Source of the DNA: a virus
Direction: 5' to 3' (one strand)
Length of the DNA: 64,000 bases
IMG/VR virus record: IMGVR_UViG_3300050015_000276
Location: 62,001-126,000 of that record
A program made the translations under genes and the position numbers. Shown here piece after piece: positions 58,097 to 64,000 of this stretch; position 1 is the first letter of the stretch; every line of letters begins with the position of its first letter. The notes beneath the pieces are model-generated. The model did no database searches. It saw only the letters and a program-made list of their open reading frames with translations, and was not told the DNA's origin.

Positions 58097-60415
58097 ATGT
58101 CTGAAGAAACTAATATTGTAAATGTCCAAGCTAAAAAACTCCTGGCTCGATTGTTAGTAACGGAAGCTATAACAGTTATTCATGCAGGAACTAGGACAGC
58201 ATCATTTGATCCAAAACGAAGAATATTGACTCTTCCAATTTGGAAAACAATGAGTGGCGACCTTTATGACCTTTTTGTTCTTCATGAAGTATCTCATGCA
58301 CTTTATACTCCACAAGGAAGTAAACCTTTAATTGATGCGTGTAACCGGGTTGCTTCCAAATATCCAAAAGCAGCAAAAAGATTTGTTAATATTGTGGAAG
58401 ATGCCAGGATTGAACGACTTATTAAAGTAACATATCCGGGTGGTCGTGGTGCATTTATTCGTGGTTATACGGAACTGGTTGAACGTGATTTCTTCGGCAC
58501 AAAAGGAAGAGATATAAACGATTTTGGTATCATTGATAGGATAAACATTTATTTCAAAACTGGTAATAATGATATTCAGTTTACTGATTACGAAATGCAA
58601 TTTATTCATGATATTGAAAAGGTTTTAACTTTCGATGAAGTTATTGGAATTTGTGAAAGATTGTATACTTATGCCAAAGAGGAAAGAGATAAGAAAAAGG
58701 CTGAATCAGAAGAGGACTGCCAAGAAACAGAGAATGACGATCCAGAATCTGGAAATGAAGAATTGGATCCAAATTCTAAAACCTCAAAATCTTCCATGAA
58801 TGATTCGGAAGATGACGACGATTCTGATGTAGATGTCGATCCAGATACGGATGATGACGAAGATATACCGGATGAAAATGATGAATCTATACCGGATGAA
58901 AATGAAGAAACTTCAGGAGATGCTGATAATGGCGAAGAAACTAATTCGGACGAAAAGACCGATGAGGACAAGAAACCCGAAAAAGCCTTTAAAGACTCTG
59001 AAGCCGAAGCACCCAAAATAAATGATGATCCTATTGAATCTGTAACAGATAAAACTTGGGAAGAAAAACAGGAAGAGTTGTGTGATTTATATGCACGTCC
59101 AATTCGGTATTTGGGTATTCCTAAACCAATATTAGAAAATATAATTGTTCCTTATAAGAAAGTTCATTCTAATATTCGAAAACATTATTTGAATGCTGGT
59201 GTAGGTTTTGTAACGAGTCATTCAGAAGAATTTGCACGTTTCAAAGATGAAAATAAAACAGTTGTTGATTGGCTTATTAAAGAATTTGAAATGCGTAAGG
59301 CTGCCAATCAATATTCTAGATCATTATCTGCTAAGACTGGTATATTGGATATGAATAAATTGAACCAGTATAGGTTTGCGGATGATATCATGAAGAAGGT
59401 GACTTCAATTATTGGTGGAAAGAATCATGCGCTTGAGATATTTGTTGACTGGTCAGGTTCTATGGTCCAACATGCATTGGGAACAATACATCAATTAATA
59501 AATATTGCGATGTTTTGTCGTAAAGAACAAATACCATTTAATGCTTATACTTTTGGTGCCGAGACTGTCCATAGCCAAGAACTCAGAGGTAAAACAGGTC
59601 AGTGTGGCAATGCTGATGTTTTCCAATTTGAAATTGAGGATTTTGGTTTCTTTTATGGTTTTTCTTTACACCAAGTGCTTTCGAGTACAATGTCCGCAAT
59701 GGAATTTAATGATGCATGTATTAATTTATTCATGATGGCATCTTCTTGTGGTTCGGGACAAAGAGGACTTCCAAAAGCTGAAAAAATGAGTGGAACACCT
59801 TTGAATGAAGCCATTGTTTCTGCCATTGAAATTGTAAATCGCCTTCGTAAGAAAACTAATATTCAAGTTATAAATACAGTTTTTATTACTGATGGTGAGG
59901 CAACTACAGATGGCCGGTATATTCACGAAGTTAAAACATTATTTGAAACCACCTATATTGATTATGGAAAAGAAGATGTGTTTTTGCGAGATTCAGTAAC
60001 ACATATAGATTATCCGTTAAGCAATATAAAAAGGGATACTACAAAGGCATTTCTTCAAATATTTCGAAATAGAACTAAGACTAATGTAATTGGGTTTTTT
60101 ATTTCGGGAGGTGACAAATATAGTCAAAAGATTGACATCGCTACATTATATCCAGAACGTTGGGGTAAAGGTGAATTTGAACAAAATAAAATTGAAAAGG
60201 AATTAGAAGAAAATAATTTTGTTCTCGTGCCAAATATGGGTTATACTGAATTTTATATAATTCCTGGTGGAAGAGAATTACGAATTTCTTTACCAGGTTC
60301 ACCGTTAACTGGAATTATGGGAAATGGAAAAATGGTTACGGCGATGTCTGCACATGGTTTAAAGCAACGAAAGCAACGAATTTGTTTGAACCGTTTTATA
60401 AAAATTATTTCATAA
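58097..60415 (+). CDS. CobT-like VWA protein with HExxH motif
   Basis: 772 aa. Residues 1-195: metallopeptidase-like domain with HEVSH at 63-67 and EDARIERL at about 101. Residues 200-330: very acidic disordered linker. Residues about 445-772: von Willebrand A domain with MIDAS motif DWSGSM, SGTPLNEAI and ITDGEAT. This partners the AAA+ protein at 60962 as in CobT/CobS or MoxR/VWA pairs. Such pairs use ATP to remodel or insert metal into a target. The target here is unknown, and cobalt chelation should not be assumed. Confidence 0.8.
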   Translation: MSEETNIVNVQAKKLLARLLVTEAITVIHAGTRTASFDPKRRILTLPIWKTMSGDLYDLFVLHEVSHALYTPQGSKPLIDACNRVASKYPKAAKRFVNIVEDARIERLIKVTYPGGRGAFIRGYTELVERDFFGTKGRDINDFGIIDRINIYFKTGNNDIQFTDYEMQFIHDIEKVLTFDEVIGICERLYTYAKEERDKKKAESEEDCQETENDDPESGNEELDPNSKTSKSSMNDSEDDDDSDVDVDPDTDDDEDIPDENDESIPDENEETSGDADNGEETNSDEKTDEDKKPEKAFKDSEAEAPKINDDPIESVTDKTWEEKQEELCDLYARPIRYLGIPKPILENIIVPYKKVHSNIRKHYLNAGVGFVTSHSEEFARFKDENKTVVDWLIKEFEMRKAANQYSRSLSAKTGILDMNKLNQYRFADDIMKKVTSIIGGKNHALEIFVDWSGSMVQHALGTIHQLINIAMFCRKEQIPFNAYTFGAETVHSQELRGKTGQCGNADVFQFEIEDFGFFYGFSLHQVLSSTMSAMEFNDACINLFMMASSCGSGQRGLPKAEKMSGTPLNEAIVSAIEIVNRLRKKTNIQVINTVFITDGEATTDGRYIHEVKTLFETTYIDYGKEDVFLRDSVTHIDYPLSNIKRDTTKAFLQIFRNRTKTNVIGFFISGGDKYSQKIDIATLYPERWGKGEFEQNKIEKELEENNFVLVPNMGYTEFYIIPGGRELRISLPGSPLTGIMGNGKMVTAMSAHGLKQRKQRICLNRFIKIIS

Positions 60416-60420
60416 AGGTC

Positions 60421-60449
60421 TTGCTTTTTAGACCAAAATGTAGTACAAT
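60421..60449 (+). promoter_or_regulatory. Sigma70-type promoter
   Basis: TTGCTT, 17 bp, TACAAT. Close to ATGATG at 60454/60457. Confidence 0.65.
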
Positions 60450-60453
60450 AGTA

Positions 60454-60480
60454 ATGATGAAAGGTATACAAGAAGGTTAA
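60454..60480 (+). CDS. Possible leaderless leader peptide (MMKGIQEG)
   Basis: Eight codons opening 4 nt after the -10 and ending TAA, TGA, directly before the ATG at 60484. AAGAAGG within it can serve the downstream start. It may couple leaderless entry to the real gene, or be chance. Confidence 0.25.
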   Translation: MMKGIQEG

Positions 60481-60483
60481 TGA

Positions 60484-60936
60484 ATGGCAAAAGATAAAGT
60501 TGTTAATAAGAATCAACCAAAGAGTTTGACTTCCGCACAACATATGTTTGTGGAGCAACTTCAGGCGCGTTTTGGTGAGCAATTTACAAATGTTAAACGC
60601 AATGAATTGTTGAAGGCATCTCAAGATATTTTGAAGGCCGCTACAATTCCAGCTTGGATTGCAAGAAATTTGAAAGTTCGTAATAAGGAGAAGCGTGGAA
60701 GATATGATCTTAGTGTACTTCTTAAGTTGCCTGTTGTAGCCTTTGAAGAGGTGAAGACGGCAAAAGTAAAGAAGACTCCTAAGGTTGTTGCAAAGAAGGC
60801 TACTAAGGCACCTAAGGTTCCAAAAACTACTAAGAAAACTAAAGAAACAGGGATTGTTGATACTGAGACGGCATTGGCAGATTTAAATACGCCGGCAATT
60901 CAAGATGATCCTTTTTCCGAAGAAATAGCCGAGTAA
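60484..60936 (+). CDS. Small-domain protein with Lys/Pro tail, 150 aa
   Basis: Residues 15-85 (FVEQLQARFGEQFTNVKRNE...IPAWIARNLKVRN...GRYDLSVLL) match the N-terminus of the ATPase at 60962 (IKSPTWLVNDLQ...ARGKYKLPNLL) and the domain at 916-1356. Residues 95-130 are Lys/Ala/Pro/Thr repeats, and the end is acidic. Lies between the CobT-like and CobS-like genes, so it may compete for, or adapt, the ATPase N-domain. Confidence 0.72.
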   Translation: MAKDKVVNKNQPKSLTSAQHMFVEQLQARFGEQFTNVKRNELLKASQDILKAATIPAWIARNLKVRNKEKRGRYDLSVLLKLPVVAFEEVKTAKVKKTPKVVAKKATKAPKVPKTTKKTKETGIVDTETALADLNTPAIQDDPFSEEIAE

Positions 60937-60961
60937 TACCATTTATATTGGCGAGTAATAT

Positions 60962-62188
60962 ATGACACTTAAACAAAAACAAGAGAATTTTGTTTCCATT
61001 GTTCAGAAACAATATGGAATTAATAGAGATTATATTACTCGCCAAGAAGTTATTTGGTTAATTAAGAATATTGGAATTAAAAGTCCAACCTGGTTAGTAA
61101 ACGATCTTCAATATAAAATTGCAAGAGGAAAGTATAAATTGCCGAATTTGTTACTTGGCCAAACTGCGCCACAATCCTCAGATGATGAAGATTTGACAAC
61201 TGTAGCCGAAGAAATATTTAATCCAAAACCAAAAAAAGAAGTAAAAAGGATTTTTCCAAAACATATTTCATATGTTCCTAGTGAAGGACTTGTTCCTGGT
61301 GCAGAACCTACATTTGTTCCTTTTGGTTGTTTTCAGGATGTGAAATCCATTATTGAAAGTGGTGTGTTTCTTCCAATTTATATTTCTGGACCGACACGTT
61401 CTGGAAAAACCTTAACGCCTATTCAAGTTTGTTCTCAACTCAAGAAAAATTTGTATCGTGTTAATATTACTATTGAGACAGATGAGAGTGATCTCTTAGG
61501 TGGATATAAATTGATTAACGGAGAAACAGTATGGGAGGATGGACCAGCAGTTAAAGCTATTGAAGATCCTACTGGTGCTGTATTGTTGCTAGATGAAATT
61601 GATTTGGGTTCTAATAAACTTCTTTGTCTCCAACCTATTTTAGAAGGAAATGGAATTTACATTAAGAAAACAAATAGGTGGGTTCGTCCTTCAGAAGGAT
61701 TTAATGTTATTGCGACAGCTAATACAAAAGGACGTGGTAGTGAAGATGGCCGATATATTGGTACTAATGTAATGAATGAAGCTATGTTAGAGCGGTTTCC
61801 TATTACATATGACCAAGGATATGCAAATAAGAAAATTGAGGCATCGATCCTTAAAAAGAATCTTAAAATGTATGGTGAAGAATCTCCGCAATTTATAGAT
61901 TGTTTGTGCCAATGGGCTGATAATATAAGGAAAACAAATGCTAACGGCGGCGTTGATGAAACTATTTCAACGGGGCGTTTGGTATACATTATTAAAACTT
62001 ATGTAGTTTTTGGACGTAATCGTATGAAAGCTATCAAAGATAATATTGCCCGATTTGATTTGAATACACAGACTAGTTTTTTGGATATGTATACCAAGAT
62101 TGATGAACATGCCGTAGATGGTCCAGACGACCAAATAGTTTTGGGAGTCGATCTTCAAACTCCTGTTGTGAAAAAAGTTTGTTGGTAG
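60962..62188 (+). CDS. CobS/MoxR-like AAA+ ATPase
   Basis: 408 aa. The N-terminal small domain (ITRQEVIWLIKNIGIKSPTW) is shared with two other proteins here. AAA+ core: Walker A GPTRSGKT at about 142, TDESDLLGGYKL, Walker B AVLLLDEID at about 206, sensor-1 FNVIATANTKGRGSEDGRYIGT, arginine region EAMLERFP. Partner of the VWA protein at 58097. Ends in TAG just before a promoter. Confidence 0.85.
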   Translation: MTLKQKQENFVSIVQKQYGINRDYITRQEVIWLIKNIGIKSPTWLVNDLQYKIARGKYKLPNLLLGQTAPQSSDDEDLTTVAEEIFNPKPKKEVKRIFPKHISYVPSEGLVPGAEPTFVPFGCFQDVKSIIESGVFLPIYISGPTRSGKTLTPIQVCSQLKKNLYRVNITIETDESDLLGGYKLINGETVWEDGPAVKAIEDPTGAVLLLDEIDLGSNKLLCLQPILEGNGIYIKKTNRWVRPSEGFNVIATANTKGRGSEDGRYIGTNVMNEAMLERFPITYDQGYANKKIEASILKKNLKMYGEESPQFIDCLCQWADNIRKTNANGGVDETISTGRLVYIIKTYVVFGRNRMKAIKDNIARFDLNTQTSFLDMYTKIDEHAVDGPDDQIVLGVDLQTPVVKKVCW

Positions 62189-62218
62189 TTGACTTCCAAT
62201 AGAAAATTGTGTTATAAT
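62189..62218 (+). promoter_or_regulatory. Sigma70-type promoter, leaderless
   Basis: TTGACT, 18 bp, TGT-TATAAT, 8 nt, ATG (62227). Confidence 0.7.
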
Positions 62219-62226
62219 TGATCAAT

Positions 62227-62643
62227 ATGAATAGTGCTGTGTGGGTCAAAGAACCTGACCCAGTAAAAAATAATTTACCTGCCGTGTGGGATCTGGTTTT
62301 GTCGGACCTTGAATTGTCACGGAAGAATCTTTCTAATGCTCCTCAATATCAAATATTGGATCTGTTAATAGCAGATATTCATTTGAGAGATATTACAGGC
62401 GAGAAGAAATATGGAGTTCGTCTTCAACCATTTAATGGTAGGAAGAATCTCAAAGATGCATATGAGGAGTTCTTGGATGCTGTTGTATATTTGCGTGCTG
62501 AATACTTCGAAATGACTTCTGGTGAGAAGACCGAAGAAATTGAAAGTTATGCCAGAAGTATTGGAGTTTTGTATACGACGGCACTGGATGCTTCTCTTAA
62601 ATTAAGATATTTAATGGAATTGAAAAAGGAACAGAATGGCTAA
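62227..62643 (+). CDS. Conserved phage protein, 138 aa
   Basis: GEKKYGVRLQPFNGRKNLKDAYEEFLDAVVYLRAE is the YG-x-x-LQ-x-x-NGR-x-x-L-x-DAYEE-x-LDA-x-VYLR pattern found in many phage proteins, sometimes beside nucleotide-pool enzymes. No proven role. The ATG 8 nt after the -10 is preferred to a TTG inside the -10. Overlaps the clamp gene. Confidence 0.65.
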   Translation: MNSAVWVKEPDPVKNNLPAVWDLVLSDLELSRKNLSNAPQYQILDLLIADIHLRDITGEKKYGVRLQPFNGRKNLKDAYEEFLDAVVYLRAEYFEMTSGEKTEEIESYARSIGVLYTTALDASLKLRYLMELKKEQNG

Positions 62644-63352
62644 AGCGAAATCGAAAATGGTAACAGAAATTACACCGGCAACAATTGAAGTTTTAAAGAA
62701 TGCTGCCCAGATTAATCAAACTCTGCTATTTCCTGTGGGAAATAAGTTGATAACGCGTTCAGTGAAAAAGCATACTTATTTGGAGACAGTTGTTGCTGAA
62801 TCTTTTCCAAAGAGGTTTACTATTTATGATTTGAATCAATTTCTTTCGGTAGTTACCCAATTTGAGAAACCAACATTGAATTTTGGTGATGCTGAGGAAT
62901 ATGTTAAGATCAGTGATGACGGTGGAGGAATGTCTGTTAAGTTTCATTATGGTGATGAATCGTTAGCATATATTCCTGATCCCAATAAGAGTGTTGCATT
63001 GCCAAGTACAGAAGTGACTGTGAAATTAACTGAAAAGGATTTCCGTCAAATTACAAATATGGCTCGTACTTTAGGCACTCCAGAACTTGCCCTCGAAAGT
63101 GATGGAAAAGTGTTAAAGTTGGTAACGATGGATAGTAAGAATTCGGCAACGAACACTACTGACCTACCAATTGGTGATGCTCCTTCAGATATTCCTTTTA
63201 CGTTTGTATGGAAGATTGAGTATCTAAAACTTATACCTGGAACCTATGAATTGGCAGTGAGTAAAGCGGGCTTGAGCCGATTCAAGCATTCGGATATGCA
63301 AATTGTATATCATATTGTCCTTGAGGCTGCTAGTACTAAATACGGAGAATAA
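62636..63352 (+). CDS. gp45: Sliding clamp (T4 gp45-like)
   Basis: DNA polymerase processivity ring, which in T4 also activates gp55-dependent late promoters. 238 aa (T4: 228). RFTIYDLNQFLSVVTQFEKPTLNF, VTVKLTEKDFRQITNMARTLGTPELAL, FVWKIEYLKLIPGTYELAVSKAGLSRF match the clamp domains. With gp55 in the same window it completes the late-transcription machinery apart from gp33. Confidence 0.9.
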   Translation: MAKAKSKMVTEITPATIEVLKNAAQINQTLLFPVGNKLITRSVKKHTYLETVVAESFPKRFTIYDLNQFLSVVTQFEKPTLNFGDAEEYVKISDDGGGMSVKFHYGDESLAYIPDPNKSVALPSTEVTVKLTEKDFRQITNMARTLGTPELALESDGKVLKLVTMDSKNSATNTTDLPIGDAPSDIPFTFVWKIEYLKLIPGTYELAVSKAGLSRFKHSDMQIVYHIVLEAASTKYGE

Positions 63353-63354
63353 TT

Positions 63355-63594
63355 ATGACAACAGAAGAGATTTTGAATATTTTAGAATTCATTCAGAAAT
63401 CTGCTGGTAGTGATACGGCGCATTTTATCGTATATGCTGATGGTAGTGGACATTTTGCGGCAGGTTATACGGAGGATTTTCCTCGAAAGACTTCTTGTTA
63501 TTTTAACCATGTTTCGTCAGTTAAATTGACTACGGTAGAAACAGAAATTTTAGAAAGTGATTCTTCATCTTTGATTCTTCCTTCAGAAAATTAA
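63355..63594 (+). CDS. Hypothetical protein, 79 aa
   Basis: Starts just after the clamp stop. Small alpha/beta sequence (FIVYADGSGHFAAGYTEDFP). No family recognised. Confidence 0.6.
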   Translation: MTTEEILNILEFIQKSAGSDTAHFIVYADGSGHFAAGYTEDFPRKTSCYFNHVSSVKLTTVETEILESDSSSLILPSEN

Positions 63595-63602
63595 TAGTTT
63601 AA

Positions 63603-63678
63603 GGGGATGTCTGCCAACTGGTAAAGCAAGCGGACCTTCAATCCATTAATCCGAGTTCGAGTCTCGGCGTCCCTACCA
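63603..63678 (+). tRNA. tRNA, probably Glu (UUC), divergent
   Basis: Acceptor GGGGATG/CGTCCCT (two wobble pairs), D arm TGC...GCA with AACTGGTAAA loop, T arm CCGAG-TTCGAGT-CTCGG, discriminator A and encoded CCA. The anticodon arm is weak: GCGGA-CCTTCAA-TCCAT has one mismatch, one wobble, and C instead of U at position 33. TTC is the best anticodon reading; isotype is uncertain. Confidence 0.72.
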
Positions 63679-63683
63679 AAAAT

Positions 63684-63959
63684 ATGCCCAAATCAAATAA
63701 TGGTCGAGATACAAAACTCCACTGTCAAACATGTGGAAAGAAGCGAAATATGATTCAGTTTTTCGCTATCAACACGGATCAAAAGGATGAAAAGAGTAAG
63801 GTTTATCCTTTTGATCTTAAGAGGTTCTTGGAACTTATTAATTCTAATGAAATGGTAAAGTTGCCAAAGTATTATGTCGGAGTTTGCGGTATGTGTTATC
63901 AGAAGACATTTTTTCGTGGTAAGAATCATGGAAAGAAATTAGAAATTGTTGATGTATAA
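63684..63959 (+). CDS. Zinc-ribbon hypothetical protein, 91 aa
   Basis: Two CxxC pairs (HCQTCGKKR near 14; VCGMCYQK near 70) make a zinc ribbon, and the rest is basic. Follows the tRNA by 5 nt. Possibly nucleic-acid binding. Confidence 0.65.
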   Translation: MPKSNNGRDTKLHCQTCGKKRNMIQFFAINTDQKDEKSKVYPFDLKRFLELINSNEMVKLPKYYVGVCGMCYQKTFFRGKNHGKKLEIVDV

Positions 63960-63984
63960 TTTTCTTTATTGAGGATATTTTATT

Positions 63985-64000
63985 ATGATTAGATCTGAAA
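63985..64000 (+). CDS. Start of a gene cut by the window end
   Basis: ATG after GAGGAT; only MIRSE is visible. Confidence 0.4.

Noticed and set aside
58097-62188. Annotating the VWA/AAA+ pair as cobaltochelatase for cobalamin synthesis.
   Set aside because: Family resemblance only; no CobN or other cobalamin genes in the window, and the HExxH domain suggests another task.

Overview
The window is part of the genome of a T4-related contractile-tailed phage (Caudoviricetes, myovirus morphology). It carries T4 morphogenesis genes in T4 order: neck gp14, gp15, terminase gp16/gp17, sheath gp18, tube gp19, portal gp20, prohead core genes, protease gp21, scaffold gp22 and capsid gp23. It also carries the T4 recombination and late-transcription set: UvsY, UvsW, gp55, gp47, gp46 and sliding clamp gp45. 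Most of it is AT-rich. The host cannot be read from the sequence. A GC-rich block with secretion signals ending in WGQ, YGQ or WAQ resembles proteins of some soil bacteria such as Acidobacteriota, but this is only a hint.

Layout. 1-3.0 kb is a GC-richer accessory region of very small genes, strong hairpins and short repeats. 3.0-6.6 kb is mostly a leftward set of small unknown genes, with tiny membrane peptides and two genes broken by single-base shifts. 6.6-23.4 kb is the rightward structural module, invaded by HNH, GIY-YIG and Vsr-like endonucleases. 23.5-26.7 kb holds two more endonuclease-type genes and a glycosyltransferase. 26.7-37.6 kb is a tail-fibre/adhesin locus in which eight consecutive proteins begin with Sec-type signal peptides; from about 32.2 kb it switches, within one gene, to very GC-rich DNA. 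37.7-47.1 kb holds a second tail-tube-like protein, UvsY, UvsW, gp55, gp47 and gp46. 47.2-58 kb is a metabolic region: PLP enzyme, GNAT, acyl carrier protein, short-chain dehydrogenase, AMP-forming ligase, DNA methyltransferase, glycosyltransferases, a radical SAM enzyme and an IMP-dehydrogenase-like protein. 58-64 kb holds a CobT-like/CobS-like VWA and AAA+ pair, gp45 and a tRNA.

Three things stand out. First, the terminase gene and gene 46 are both fractured: each is encoded as two polypeptides carrying the halves of a split intein, with a Vsr-like homing endonuclease gene between them. The gene 46 intein splits the Walker A motif between K and S. Second, start codons lie at the expected transcription start. 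Seven genes have a T4-late-type box (consensus TATAAATA) followed by exactly 5 nt and then ATG. Six others have a TTGACA/TGnTATAAT promoter ending 6-9 nt before the ATG. This implies widespread leaderless mRNA. One late promoter is the centre of a 46-bp perfect palindrome. Third, the five-gene PLP/GNAT/ACP/SDR/ligase set looks like a compact biosynthetic operon of unknown product.

Several genes are each one base out of frame (near 3.4, 3.7, 11.0 and 55.45 kb). Some of these sit in homopolymers, so sequencing error and real decay must be separated before they are interpreted.
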